A DNA stretch of 64,000 nt from contig NZ_CP079105.1 in assembly GCF_019285775.1 (NCBI RefSeq), positions 1,984,001 through 2,048,000 on the forward strand. Direction: 5' to 3'. Each line of letters begins with the position of its first letter. Position 1 is the stretch's first letter. Position numbers and translations under genes: made by a program. Of the stretch, positions 21,960 to 32,638 are shown piece after piece. Under the pieces are notes generated by a model. It made no database searches. It was not told where the DNA came from and saw only the letters and a program-made list of their open reading frames with translations. The stretch comes from Skermania piniformis. Its GTDB lineage: Bacteria; Actinomycetota; Actinomycetes; Mycobacteriales; Mycobacteriaceae.

Positions 21960-22985
21960 ATGCGCATGGAGTATCGACCGCTCGGCCGCACCGGAGTGCG
22001 GGTCAGCCCACTCTGCCTGGGCGCCATGATGTTCGGGCCGTGGGGCAATGATGATCGGGCCGACGCGATCCGCATCGTGCACCGCGCGCTCGACGCCGGG
22101 ATCAACATCGTCGACACCGCCGACGTCTACTCCGCAGGAGTGTCCGAGCAGATCGTGGGTGCTGCGATCAAGGGCCGCCGCGAGAACGTGTTCCTCGCCA
22201 CCAAGTTCTTCATGCCGATGGACGCGGACGACCCGAACATGCGGGGCGGCTCGCGCCGCTGGATCATCCGGGCGGTCGAGAGCTCGCTGCGCCGCCTGGG
22301 CACCGACCACATCGATCTCTACCAGGTCCACCGACCCAGCCCCGACACCGACGTCGAGGAAACTCTCGGCGCCCTGTCCGACCTGATCGTTCAGGGAAAG
22401 GTGCGGTACATCGGGTCGTCCTCCTACTCGGGGTCGCAGATCGTCGAGGCGCAGTGGGTCGCCCGCGACCGGAACCTGCACCGGTTCGTCACCGAGCAGC
22501 CGCCGTACTCGTTGCTGGTGCGCGGAATCGAGGAGGACGTGCTCCCGACGGTGCAGCGGCACGGCATGGGCACGCTCACCTACAGCCCGCTGGCCGGTGG
22601 CTGGCTCTCGGGTCGGTGGCGCAAGGAGTCGGCGGCCGCCCCGACATCGGCGGCTCGTCCGCCTGCCCGCTTCGACCTGACGACGCCGGGTAACCAGCGC
22701 AAGCTCGACGCCGTGGCGGAGCTCGCCGAGCTCGCCGAACAAGCCGGTCTGACCCTGATCGAGCTGGCCGTCGCGTTCGTGACGAACCACCCCGGGGTGA
22801 CCGCGGCCATCATCGGCCCGCGAACCATGGCGCAGCTGGAGGGGTTCCTCCCGGCCGCCGACATCACCTTGAGCAACGATGTCCTGGACCGTATCGATCA
22901 GATCGTGGCGCCCGGGGTCACGGTCAACCCGGTGGACAACAGCTACGGCGATCACGAACTGCGGGCAGACCGCCGCCGCCGCTGA
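21960..22985 (+). CDS. Aldo/keto reductase
   Basis: A 341-residue NADPH-dependent oxidoreductase with a TIM-barrel. The catalytic tetrad is visible: Asp52 and Tyr57 in VDTADVYSAG, Lys82 in ATKFF, and a His near 124 in LYQVHRP. The nucleotide-binding IIGPRTMAQLE segment is near the end. ATG 21960 or ATG 21966 could be the start. The substrate cannot be told. Relatives usually have rsmB next to rpe, so this gene is probably an insertion into that block. Confidence 0.92.
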   Translation: MRMEYRPLGRTGVRVSPLCLGAMMFGPWGNDDRADAIRIVHRALDAGINIVDTADVYSAGVSEQIVGAAIKGRRENVFLATKFFMPMDADDPNMRGGSRRWIIRAVESSLRRLGTDHIDLYQVHRPSPDTDVEETLGALSDLIVQGKVRYIGSSSYSGSQIVEAQWVARDRNLHRFVTEQPPYSLLVRGIEEDVLPTVQRHGMGTLTYSPLAGGWLSGRWRKESAAAPTSAARPPARFDLTTPGNQRKLDAVAELAELAEQAGLTLIELAVAFVTNHPGVTAAIIGPRTMAQLEGFLPAADITLSNDVLDRIDQIVAPGVTVNPVDNSYGDHELRADRRRR

Positions 22986-23101
22986 GCGGCGAGAACCGGA
23001 CACCGTTCAGGCACCCGCTGATCCGACTGTGCCACGGTGAAGGGCCGCTCGGCGGACGAACTTCTTTCCGCCGACCGAGCAGGCCGGAATAGACTCGCCC
23101 G

Positions 23102-23776
23102 ATGCCTGCTCCACTCATCGCACCGTCCCTGCTCGCCGCCGATTTTGCCCGGCTCGCCGACGAGGCGGCCGCGGTCGCCGGTTCGGATTGGCTGCACGTC
23201 GACGTGATGGATGCACATTTCGTGCCGAACCTGACGCTCGGCCTGCCGGTGGTGGAGAGCCTGCTGAAGGCCAGCGACATCCCCTTGGATTGTCACCTGA
23301 TGATCGACAATCCCGGCCGCTGGGCGCCTGGTTACGCGGAGGCGGGCGCCTACAACGTCACCATCCACGCCGAGGCCACCGACGACCCGGTTGCGGTCGC
23401 GCGGGACATCCGCGCGGCCGGTGCCAAGGCCGGGCTGAGCGTGAAGCCGGGCACCCCGATCGAGCCCTATCTGGAGATCCTGCGCGACTTCGACACCCTG
23501 CTCGTGATGAGCGTCGAACCCGGCTTCGGCGGGCAGTCGTTCATCCCCGACGTGCTCGACAAGGCCCGGGCGGTACGTCGCCTGGTCGATGCGGGCGAAC
23601 TGACCCTGGTCGTCGAAATCGACGGCGGGATCAACGCCGACACCATCGAGGCCGCGGCCGAGGCCGGGGTGGACTGCTTCGTCGCGGGATCGGCCGTCTA
23701 CGGTGCCGCCGATCCCGCCGAGGCGGTGCACAAGCTGCGGGAGCGAGCCCGCGAAGCCTCGCCGCACCTGCACTGA
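23102..23776 (+). CDS. rpe: Ribulose-phosphate 3-epimerase
   Basis: Interconverts ribulose-5-phosphate and xylulose-5-phosphate in the pentose phosphate pathway, which also supplies ribulose-5-phosphate to riboflavin synthesis. The 224-residue TIM barrel has [13 protein letters not shown], the metal-binding [24 protein letters not shown] and EIDGGIN motifs. Its stop codon directly abuts the stop of the monooxygenase gene on the other strand (no bases between). Confidence 0.97.
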   Translation: MPAPLIAPSLLAADFARLADEAAAVAGSDWLHVDVMDAHFVPNLTLGLPVVESLLKASDIPLDCHLMIDNPGRWAPGYAEAGAYNVTIHAEATDDPVAVARDIRAAGAKAGLSVKPGTPIEPYLEILRDFDTLLVMSVEPGFGGQSFIPDVLDKARAVRRLVDAGELTLVVEIDGGINADTIEAAAEAGVDCFVAGSAVYGAADPAEAVHKLRERAREASPHLH

Positions 23777-25246
23777 TCACCCGGCTGATCGGGTTCGTTC
23801 CAGGTGGAAATCGCGCGGGTCGGGTTCGCGCAACAGCTCGGTCAGCCGGGCGCGATCGAACGGGAACAGGTCGATGCCACCCGACTCGGTCAGGTACCAG
23901 GAGTTGCAGCCGGTGTTCCACACGGTCGGGCCGAGCGCCGCGGCGACCTCGTCGTTGAACCGTTGGGTCGCCTCCTCGGTCACTTCGATCCGATCGAATT
24001 CCTCGGCTTGCCAGCGGCGCAACCACTGCACCAGGTAACGGGCGGTGAGCTCGGCGGTGTACTGCAGCGAGATCGACGCGGTCGGCGAGTTCGGCCCGAG
24101 CACGGTGAAGAAGTTCGGGAAGCCCGGAATCGCGGTCGTCCGGTAGGCCCGCGGCCCCTTCGCCCACGCCTCGTCGATCGACATCCCGTCCCGCCCGAGC
24201 AGCTGCATCGGTCGCATGTAGTCGTGCGTGCGGAATCCGGTGGCCAACACCAACAGGTCCGCTTCGTACAACCGGTCGTCCGTGGTCCGGACGCCCAGGG
24301 GAGTGATCTCGGCGATCTCGGTGGTCACCAGTTCGCTCCCGGGCGACGCGATTGCCTTGTAGTAGCTGTCGGACATCACCTGACGTTTGCAGAGGGGTTC
24401 GTCGATGGGGGTGAGCCGGTCCCGCAGGTTCGGGTCCCGCACTTGTGCGCGCAAGCTGAACCGGGCGCATTCCTGCGCCAACCGTCGGCGCCAGCTCGGT
24501 TTGGTGACGATGTCGGCGAGGAAGCCCGACCCCCAGAGCAACGCGTCGTAGGTCCGCCGATGGACGCCCGGCAGTCGCAGCACGGCATCGACGCCGGGCA
24601 GTTGCGGCAACCGCATCGGCGCCCAGAGCACCCATTGCGGGGTCCGGACGAAGTGGGTCACCGCCGCGGCATCGGGCTGCAGGGCCGAAACCACCTGCAC
24701 GCCGGTCGATCCGGTGCCGATCACTGCGATCCGGCGGCCCGCTGTGGCCAGTCCGTCCGGCCATCGAGCGGTATGCACGACGTCGCCGGCGAAGCTGTCC
24801 AGGCCGGGAATATCGGGCGTGGACGGGTGGTGCAAGATCCCGGTCGCCGAGATCAGGAAGTCGGCGTGCAGTACGTCGCCGTCGGCCAACTGCACCCGCC
24901 ATCCGTCGGCGCCGTACTCTGCGCCGACCGCTTCGGCGTTCAGCCGCAGATAGCGATCCAACTCGAATCGGTGTGCGGTATCGGCCAGATAATGCTGGAT
25001 CTCGGCGCCGGTGGCGAACGTGCGCGACCAGTCCGTTTTGGGGGCGAAGGAGAACTGGTAGAGCTGTGACGGCACGTCGCAGGTCAGGCCCGGGTAGCGA
25101 TTCCAGTGCCACACCCCGCCGACCGCCGAGCCCTTCTCCAGGATGGTGAGTCGGCGAAAGCCGGCTCGCTGCAACGTGACCGCCGTTGCGATACCGGCGA
25201 CGCCGGCACCGATCACGATGATCCGCGGGTCGCGTTCGGCGGTCAT
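23777..25246 (-). CDS. Flavin-containing (Baeyer-Villiger-type) monooxygenase
   Basis: A 489-residue FAD/NADPH monooxygenase. FAD-binding GAGVAGIATAV is at the N-terminus and the second Rossmann motif is GTGSTGVQV. Between them is the Baeyer-Villiger fingerprint FxGxxxHxxxW as FAGDVVHTARW. It probably oxygenates a ketone or lipid-like substrate. It is the third gene of a patatin-SDR-monooxygenase operon; its ATG overlaps the SDR stop by 4 bases. The trio recalls the mymA locus of M. tuberculosis, so a role in envelope-lipid or steroid/ketone metabolism is possible. Confidence 0.93.
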   Translation of the reverse strand: MTAERDPRIIVIGAGVAGIATAVTLQRAGFRRLTILEKGSAVGGVWHWNRYPGLTCDVPSQLYQFSFAPKTDWSRTFATGAEIQHYLADTAHRFELDRYLRLNAEAVGAEYGADGWRVQLADGDVLHADFLISATGILHHPSTPDIPGLDSFAGDVVHTARWPDGLATAGRRIAVIGTGSTGVQVVSALQPDAAAVTHFVRTPQWVLWAPMRLPQLPGVDAVLRLPGVHRRTYDALLWGSGFLADIVTKPSWRRRLAQECARFSLRAQVRDPNLRDRLTPIDEPLCKRQVMSDSYYKAIASPGSELVTTEIAEITPLGVRTTDDRLYEADLLVLATGFRTHDYMRPMQLLGRDGMSIDEAWAKGPRAYRTTAIPGFPNFFTVLGPNSPTASISLQYTAELTARYLVQWLRRWQAEEFDRIEVTEEATQRFNDEVAAALGPTVWNTGCNSWYLTESGGIDLFPFDRARLTELLREPDPRDFHLERTRSAG

Positions 25247-26082
25247 CGTCGCGCCTGCGCTGCGACGGCGGCGGTGTAGTCACCGCGACTCTCGGCGGCG
25301 AGGTCGGTCAGTCCGCGGCGGTCGCCGAGCAGCCGGCGACCCAACTGCATCACCGGTTCCGGGACGACGGCCTCCAGCAAGTTCCAGCCGGCGAGGTAGC
25401 CGGGTACGGTGACCTCGGCCGGGCGGTCCGCCACGGTGCCGACGATCGCCCGCGCCACGTCGAGCGGCTCGACCGTCGGCATCCCCTTGCCCAGCGGAAT
25501 TCCGGTGGTCAGCCGGGTGCGTACCGCGCTCGGCAGCACGGTCGTCACGCTGACCCCGGTATCCCGGTACTCTTCGCGCACCGCCGCGCTCAGCCCGACC
25601 GCGGCGAACTTGCTGGCGTTGTACACGGCCAAGCCCGGAACGGCCAGCTTGCCGGCCATCGAGGCGACGTTGACGACGTGTCCCCGTCGCCGTTCGATCA
25701 TCTGCGGCAGCACCGCTCGCATGCCGTGGATCAAGCCGAAGACGTTGACGTCCATGGTTGCCCGGCTGATCGCGGGGTCTTCGGTGAGAAAGTCGCCGAG
25801 CGGCATGATCCCGGCGTTGTTCACCAGGATGTCGATCCGCCGATGCCGGGCGAGAATCGTGGCGACGAACTCGGCGAAGGACTCGGCCGAGGTCACGTCG
25901 AGGGCGTGGCCGGTCCCGCCGATCTCGGCGGCGGTGGCGGCGGCGACGTCGGCGTCCAGATCGCCGATCCATACGTCGGCTTGTCCGGCGGCGAACAGTT
26001 CGGCGGTCGCTCGGCCGATGCCGCGCCCGCCGCCGGTGACCGCGACGACCGCGCCGTTCAGATCGATGCTCGGGTACCTCAT
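25243..26082 (-). CDS. Short-chain dehydrogenase/reductase
   Basis: A 279-residue SDR. The cofactor motif is TGGGRGIG and the NNAG motif is LVNNAGIMPLG. Catalytic Ser lies in NVASMAGK and the YxxxK pair is in AVYNASKFA. It starts at ATG 26082, overlapping the patatin stop (ATGA); in-frame upstream sequence belongs to the patatin gene antisense frames. It probably reduces or oxidises an alcohol/ketone acted on by the neighbouring monooxygenase. Confidence 0.92.
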   Translation of the reverse strand: MRYPSIDLNGAVVAVTGGGRGIGRATAELFAAGQADVWIGDLDADVAAATAAEIGGTGHALDVTSAESFAEFVATILARHRRIDILVNNAGIMPLGDFLTEDPAISRATMDVNVFGLIHGMRAVLPQMIERRRGHVVNVASMAGKLAVPGLAVYNASKFAAVGLSAAVREEYRDTGVSVTTVLPSAVRTRLTTGIPLGKGMPTVEPLDVARAIVGTVADRPAEVTVPGYLAGWNLLEAVVPEPVMQLGRRLLGDRRGLTDLAAESRGDYTAAVAAQARR

Positions 26083-27002
26083 GACCGACTCCGTTTCAGT
26101 TGTGCTGGTACGTGGCGTAGCGCGGCATGCAGCGCGGGCAGCCGCCGGCGCGGGTCCATGAAGTTGGCTCCCATCGCGTCGAGCTCGGCACGACCGGGGC
26201 AGACCAGCCGGACCGGGGTGCCGGCCTCGGCGAGAGTGCGGACCTCCCGGCGCAAGGCCCAGCTCATCGGCGCGCGAAGCAGCAGTTCTGCGATCCCGGC
26301 CGGCCCGGGAACCCGAGCGCCGTCGGACGATGCCATCGGCGCCACAATGATCACCTCGTCGAGCCGGTCGCCGGCGAGCAGATCGGCCGACGCGGTGGAG
26401 ACGGCTCCGCCGTCGAGGTAACGCCGACCGGCGAGGGTGACCGGGGGATACCAACCGGGGATCGCCCACGATGCGCGTACCGCGTCCCGCAGCGGGACGG
26501 TCGGTGCGCCGGGTCGACCGAATGCGACGCGCTGCCCGGAGTCGGCGTCGGTGGCCACGATGCCGACGCTGGGGTGGCCGGCCCAGCCGCCGAACGGCAG
26601 CAGGTCGTCGATCAGCTCGTTCAAGAAGCCGGCATCGGTGCGACCGGGTAACGCAAAGCCGGCGGCGGCAAGATGCACGGCGCCCCGGCGTAGCCCGGCC
26701 AGTGTGGTGCGCGGCGACGGTAGACCGAACGGGAGGGCCGGCAGCGGAGCGGGCGGATCGCCGAAGAACCGGCGCAGCGACGGGCGGGCCTCGGTCGAGT
26801 TCAGCTGGGCCGCGACCATCTCGTCCACCGCAACGCCGCTGCCGAGCATCGCCGCTGCGGTTCCGCCGGCGGAGGTGCCGAGGATCGTGTCGGCGGTCCG
26901 TGGATCCCAGTCGAGCGCGGCGGCGAGCGCGGCCAGCGCGCCCACCTGCCACGCGCCGCCTACCGTTCCGCCGCATCCGAGTACCAGCCCGCGTCGCACC
27001 AT
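26079..27002 (-). CDS. Patatin-like phospholipase
   Basis: A 307-residue patatin-family acyl hydrolase. The oxyanion segment is GCGGTVGGAW, the nucleophile Ser44 is in GTSAGG, and the partner Asp is in YLDGGAV. Probable substrates are phospholipids or acylglycerols. ATG 27002 is chosen because AAAGGA lies at the right distance; a TTG at 27026 is also in frame. First gene of the operon, divergent from tetR with a shared operator. Confidence 0.9.
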   Translation of the reverse strand: MVRRGLVLGCGGTVGGAWQVGALAALAAALDWDPRTADTILGTSAGGTAAAMLGSGVAVDEMVAAQLNSTEARPSLRRFFGDPPAPLPALPFGLPSPRTTLAGLRRGAVHLAAAGFALPGRTDAGFLNELIDDLLPFGGWAGHPSVGIVATDADSGQRVAFGRPGAPTVPLRDAVRASWAIPGWYPPVTLAGRRYLDGGAVSTASADLLAGDRLDEVIIVAPMASSDGARVPGPAGIAELLLRAPMSWALRREVRTLAEAGTPVRLVCPGRAELDAMGANFMDPRRRLPALHAALRHVPAQLKRSRS

Positions 27003-27030
27003 TGCGTCCTTTCGTACAGATACCAAAAGT

Positions 27031-27055
27031 ATTGCGATACCAATGGTATGTCAAT
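27031..27055. promoter_or_regulatory. Inverted-repeat operator between patatin operon and tetR
   Basis: An interrupted palindrome: ATTG-cg-ATACC, then AAT, then GGTAT-gt-CAAT, centred at 27043. It lies in the 64-base gap between the divergent starts (27002 and 27067), so one bound TetR dimer could control both directions. AT-rich against the local background. Confidence 0.75.
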
Positions 27056-27066
27056 AGGCTGTGGTC

Positions 27067-27642
27067 ATGCCTCGACTGACCCGGACCGAAAGCCAGGAGC
27101 GCACGCGTGCCCAGCTGATCGAGACCGCACGGCGGCTGTTCTTCGCCGAGGGTTTCCACGCCACGTCGCTGGAGAAGGTCGCCGAAGCGGCCGGCTACTC
27201 CAAGGGCGCTGTGTACTCGAACTTCCGGAACAAAGACGAGCTGTGCGCGGCGGTGCTCGAACGGGTCCGCGCCGATCGTTTCGGCGAACTGCTGGCCTTG
27301 TTCACGGCGCCGGATCAGGACACCCGTTTGGCCGCGTTCGGCGAATGGGCCGAGCAGGTGATCGGCGACCCCGGCTGGACCTCGCTGGAGTTGGAGTTCG
27401 CGGTGCATTCCACCCGTAGCGACGAGCTCCGCACCGAGTTGGCCGCCCGCGCGGACAGCGTGGTCGGCATGCTGGCCGGTGCACTCGGCGGCATGGACGA
27501 CGTGAGCTGGCAACTGCCGGAATCGGAGACGGCGTTGATTCTGCTCGCGCTGGGCGTGGGTCTGGGCATGTTGCGCACGGTCGACCCGGCGGTGCCGGTT
27601 CGCGGGATCGTCGACGCGACTCGGCTGCTCGCCATCGTTTGA
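27067..27642 (+). CDS. TetR-family regulator of the patatin/SDR/monooxygenase operon
   Basis: A 191-residue TetR protein. The helix-turn-helix runs about residues 25-50 (ATSLEKVAEAAGYSKGAVYS then NFRNKDEL). The C-terminal ligand/dimer domain is generic. ATG 27067 is preferred; an in-frame GTG at 27061 adds two residues. Divergent from the patatin operon with an intervening inverted repeat, hence the likely repressor; the inducer is unknown. Confidence 0.9.
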   Translation: MPRLTRTESQERTRAQLIETARRLFFAEGFHATSLEKVAEAAGYSKGAVYSNFRNKDELCAAVLERVRADRFGELLALFTAPDQDTRLAAFGEWAEQVIGDPGWTSLELEFAVHSTRSDELRTELAARADSVVGMLAGALGGMDDVSWQLPESETALILLALGVGLGMLRTVDPAVPVRGIVDATRLLAIV

Positions 27643-27766
27643 CACCCACCTCGGCGCCGATCAGCGAAGTGGTACAAGGATTTTGGTGTATCGCTCGCGG
27701 ATCGTCAGGTAGCGGAGGACGGGCGGGTGAGCGGGGGTAGCATTCGGTGTTGTCGGGGGTTTCGGA

Positions 27767-27784
27767 TCGCATAGGGGGATGCGA
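27767..27784 (+). promoter_or_regulatory. Hairpin holding the ribosome-binding site in its loop
   Basis: TCGCAT (27767-27772) can pair with ATGCGA (27779-27784), leaving AGGGGG, the only Shine-Dalgarno candidate, in the 6-base loop. The A of the start ATG closes the stem. The short stem could make initiation structure-sensitive. The rest of 27643-27783 holds no gene I can support. Confidence 0.4.
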
Positions 27785-28152
27785 TGAGTGATGGGGTGGA
27801 TGGTTTTCTGGCGTTGGCCGGTTTGGCGAAGGCCGGGCGGTTGGTGTTGGAGCCGGGGGTGGCGAGGGAGTGTGCGGCGGCGTGTGCCGACGCGATCGCC
27901 GAGTTGACTCGTTTTCGCGACCGTATGAGTCACCTCACCGAGGTGCTTCCGCTAGGCAACTTTGCGTGCGCCCATGATCTGGCTCTGATCTTGTCGGAGA
28001 CGACGCAGCAGTACCTACTGCGGATCGATGAGCACATAACGTGTCTGGCTGCAATCCATGACCTGGTCGGCGCACAGGTGGTCGGGACCTTGACCAGTGA
28101 CGCGGCGACGGGTGCAGCGCTGGCGCGTGTCGGTCCGGGCCAGGGCTGGTAG
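27784..28152 (+). CDS. Small helical protein, possibly WXG100/ESX-like
   Basis: A 122-residue protein without signal peptide, predicted mostly helical. The segment GRLVLEPGVARECAAACADA resembles the start of small Nocardia/Rhodococcus proteins in the ESAT-6-like superfamily that are often encoded beside lipoproteins. No clear WxG motif is seen, so the assignment is tentative. It overlaps the following lipoprotein gene by one base (TAGTG), so the two form a unit. The first 120 bases are strikingly G+T rich on the coding strand. Confidence 0.65.
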   Translation: MSDGVDGFLALAGLAKAGRLVLEPGVARECAAACADAIAELTRFRDRMSHLTEVLPLGNFACAHDLALILSETTQQYLLRIDEHITCLAAIHDLVGAQVVGTLTSDAATGAALARVGPGQGW

Positions 28153-28667
28153 TGCCCGTCGGCCGCCGGGCCTTGTCGGCGCTGGTCGGTCTGCTGGTCT
28201 TGGCTGGCTGCGGTGATCGAGTCTCAGGCGTCGCGATCACAGCTCCGCCTCCGGCGCCGTGGGACCCGTGTTCGCTGACGGACGACATTTTGAGTGGGGC
28301 GATGCTGAATCCGATGACGGAGAATTCCACTCCGATCATTGATCGGCACGGCGAAAAGAGTTGCGGCTGGACCGGCCTGGATGTGGGCGTGATCATGTCG
28401 ACGCTGCCGACTGCGCGAATGGCTCAGCTACGTGGTGGCGACAATATTGACTTCCGCGAGGTCACGGTCGCCGGCCGAAGCGGGGTGACGTACCGGGATG
28501 AGGGTGACCGGCGGGGGGTGTTCTGTCATCTGGCCGTTCCGTTCGCCTCCGGCGGCATCATGCTGATGCAGGTGGCGCGCTCGCCGTTCGGTCAAGACCA
28601 GACCACCCCGATGTGCGTGTGGGCCGTCCGGGTGGCGGAGGTGTTGGTCGCCGGGATGCCGAGGTAG
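28152..28667 (+). CDS. DUF3558-type lipoprotein
   Basis: A 171-residue predicted lipoprotein. The signal sequence ends LVGLLVLAGC (Cys20 lipidated). The domain begins WDPCSLTDDILSGAML, and later cysteines (SCGW, FCHL, MCVW) could form disulfides. It is the second DUF3558-like protein in the window (the other is at 9900). Start GTG 28152, coupled to the upstream small protein. Function unknown; surface location is likely. Confidence 0.8.
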   Translation: MPVGRRALSALVGLLVLAGCGDRVSGVAITAPPPAPWDPCSLTDDILSGAMLNPMTENSTPIIDRHGEKSCGWTGLDVGVIMSTLPTARMAQLRGGDNIDFREVTVAGRSGVTYRDEGDRRGVFCHLAVPFASGGIMLMQVARSPFGQDQTTPMCVWAVRVAEVLVAGMPR

Positions 28668-28703
28668 GACGGCCCGCCCGCGCGCCCGATACCCTGGTCC
28701 GCT

Positions 28704-29729
28704 GTGTACGAGCCGCTCACTCCTACCGACGCGATGCGGACCGCGATCGAGGTCTCGGCGACGGTGCGCGGCACCACCAGTCCGAACCCGCCGGTTGGCG
28801 CAGTAATCGTCGACGTGGCCGGCGTTGTGGTCGGTGTCGGGGCAACGGCATCGCCCGGGGGTCCGCACGCGGAAGTCGCGGCGCTGGCCGCAGCGGGGGA
28901 TCGGGCGCGCGACGGCACGGCCTACGTCACGCTCGAGCCGTGCAACCACCACGGCCGTACCCCACCCTGCACCGAGGCATTGATCGCTGCCGGGGTGGCG
29001 GCGGTGGTGTATGCGGTCGCCGACCCGAATCCGCTCGCGGCCGGCGGGGCCGATCGGCTGCGGGCCGCCGACATCGAGGTACGGGCCGGCTTGCTCGCCG
29101 ACGAGGTTCGGGGCGGTCCGCTGCGCGCCTGGCTGCATCGACAGGCGACCGGGCGGCCGCACGTCACCTGGAAGTTCGCTGCCAGTCTGGATGGGCGGAG
29201 CGCTGCGGCGGACGGGTCGAGCCGGTGGATCACCGGACCCGTCGCGCGCGCCCGGGTGCACGCCGAGCGGGCCACCTGGGACGCGATCGTGGTCGGCACC
29301 GGCACCGTGCTCCGCGACGACCCGTGGCTCACCGCCCGATTGCCCGACGGCTCCCTCGCCGAGCGGCAACCGGTTCGGGTGGTGGTCGGCGAACGAGCCA
29401 TCCCGCCGACCGCGCGGGTGCTCGACGACGCCGCACCGACCCGGCTGCTCCGCACCCGTGATCCGGACGCGGTGTTGAGCGCGCTCGCGGACTGCAACGA
29501 CATCCTGCTGGAGGGCGGGCCGACCCTGGCCGGTGCGTTCCTGGCTGCCGGCCGGGTCGACCGCGTGCAGGCCTATCTGGCGCCGGTTCTGCTCGGTGCC
29601 GGGGCGGCCGCGGTGCAGAATGCCGGGGTGGGAAGCATCGAGCAGGCGTTGCGGTTCCACCGGGAGAGCGTCGAGACGATCGGTCCCGACCTCCTGTTGA
29701 ACCTGGTCCCCGCGACCGATAAGGAGTGA
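28704..29729 (+). CDS. ribD: Bifunctional riboflavin deaminase/reductase
   Basis: Performs the second and third steps of riboflavin synthesis. The N-terminal deaminase domain (about 1-145) carries the zinc motif PHAEV and PCNHHGRTPPC; the C-terminal reductase domain starts near HVTWKFAASLDGRSAA. Length 341 is normal. GTG 28704. No FMN riboswitch-like sequence was recognised in the short upstream gap. It starts the rib cluster. Confidence 0.96.
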   Translation: MYEPLTPTDAMRTAIEVSATVRGTTSPNPPVGAVIVDVAGVVVGVGATASPGGPHAEVAALAAAGDRARDGTAYVTLEPCNHHGRTPPCTEALIAAGVAAVVYAVADPNPLAAGGADRLRAADIEVRAGLLADEVRGGPLRAWLHRQATGRPHVTWKFAASLDGRSAAADGSSRWITGPVARARVHAERATWDAIVVGTGTVLRDDPWLTARLPDGSLAERQPVRVVVGERAIPPTARVLDDAAPTRLLRTRDPDAVLSALADCNDILLEGGPTLAGAFLAAGRVDRVQAYLAPVLLGAGAAAVQNAGVGSIEQALRFHRESVETIGPDLLLNLVPATDKE

Positions 29730-29734
29730 TGCGC

Positions 29735-30340
29735 GTGTTCACCGGCATCGTCGAGGAACTCGGTGAGGTGGTAGCTGCGGAGCCGATCGGCGACTCGGCG
29801 CGGTTCACCGTCCGGGGTCCGTTGGTCACCTCGGACGCCGAACCCGGCGACTCGATCGCGGTGAACGGGGTATGTCTGACCGTGGTGGACGTGCTCGACG
29901 ACGGCGCGTTTACCGCAGATGTGATGAAGGAGACACTGGATCGGTCCAGCCTCGGCGCACTCGTGGCCGGATCCCGGGTGAACCTCGAACGGGCTGCCGC
30001 GCTGAACAGCCGGCTCGGCGGGCATCTGGTGCAGGGGCATGTCGACGGCACCGGCGCGGTGCTCTCCCGAACCCCCGGCGACCGGTGGGAGGTGGTCCGG
30101 ATCTCGCTGCCGGACAACCTGGCCCGGTACGTGGTCGAGAAGGGTTCCATCACCGTGGACGGTGTTTCGCTGACCGTTTCCGGGGTGGGCGGCGAGCCGG
30201 GTGCGGATTGGTTGGAGGTTTCGTTGATTCCCACGACGCGGGAGCTCACCACCGTCGGCGCCCTGCCGACCGGGACCACGGTGAACCTCGAGGTCGATGT
30301 GATCGCAAAATACGTCGAGCGGCTCCGACAGCGGGCCTGA
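29735..30340 (+). CDS. ribE: Riboflavin synthase alpha chain
   Basis: Dismutates two 6,7-dimethyl-8-ribityllumazine molecules to riboflavin. The 201-residue protein has two lumazine-binding repeats: MFTGIVEELGEV..NGVCLTVVD and the second from HLVQGHVDGTG. GTG 29735 is chosen because AAGGAG lies 9 bases upstream and the family begins MFTGIVEE. GTG 29726 and ATG 29729 are also in frame but sit too close to that site. Called ribC in mycobacteria. Confidence 0.95.
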   Translation: MFTGIVEELGEVVAAEPIGDSARFTVRGPLVTSDAEPGDSIAVNGVCLTVVDVLDDGAFTADVMKETLDRSSLGALVAGSRVNLERAAALNSRLGGHLVQGHVDGTGAVLSRTPGDRWEVVRISLPDNLARYVVEKGSITVDGVSLTVSGVGGEPGADWLEVSLIPTTRELTTVGALPTGTTVNLEVDVIAKYVERLRQRA

Positions 30341-30414
30341 CGGGTCGTACTGTGAGTCGACACGTGCTGAGCTAGTCAGCTGCCGGGAAGTGCTGCTTGG
30401 ACGGGAGATCCAGG

Positions 30415-32162
<1,748 letters not shown>

Positions 32163-32200
32163 TCGGATCAGGGACGGCATCAGATCAGGCAGGGACGGCG

Positions 32201-32638
32201 ATGAACTGGGAACTCGACGTCCGCCCGCGCCGGTCCGTCCGGATCGCGATCGTGGTGGCGGTGATGCTGCTGGCCTTCTTCGTATTCGGCGGAATCGTCT
32301 TGCGTCACGGTTCGACCGGGGTGCAGTTCCGGACCGCGGACCAGGCGGCAATGATCGGTATCGGTGTGCTGTGCGCCGGAGCGGCGCTGTTGTTCACCCG
32401 GCCCCGGCTGCGGGCCGGCGCAGACGGAGTGCTGGTGCGCAACATCCTCGGTGATCGACGCTTCGAGTGGAGTCAGATCCGCGGGTTGAGCTTTCCCGAC
32501 GGCAAGCCGTGGCCCCGGCTGGAGCTGCCCGGCGACGAGTACGTTCCGGTGTTGGCCATTCGCGCCGCCGACCGCGACCATGCGGTGGACGCGGTGCGGC
32601 GGTTTCGTGCGTTGGGCGCGAAGTACGCGGCTAGCTGA
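32201..32638 (+). CDS. PH-domain (PH_6-type) small membrane protein
   Basis: A 145-residue protein with two membrane helices (about 13-31, IAIVVAVMLLAFFVFGGIV, and 45-65) followed by a PH-like domain whose LRAGADGVLVRNILGDRRFEW strands and final helix fit the PH_6 family. Same place as Rv1417. ATG 32201 is preferred over an in-frame GTG at 32159. Function unknown. Its last 8 bases overlap a truncated gene on the other strand. Confidence 0.82.
   Translation: MNWELDVRPRRSVRIAIVVAVMLLAFFVFGGIVLRHGSTGVQFRTADQAAMIGIGVLCAGAALLFTRPRLRAGADGVLVRNILGDRRFEWSQIRGLSFPDGKPWPRLELPGDEYVPVLAIRAADRDHAVDAVRRFRALGAKYAAS

Noticed and set aside
28600-28703. FMN riboswitch before ribD
   Set aside because: The intergenic gap is only 36 bases and no conserved RFN-element segments were recognised.
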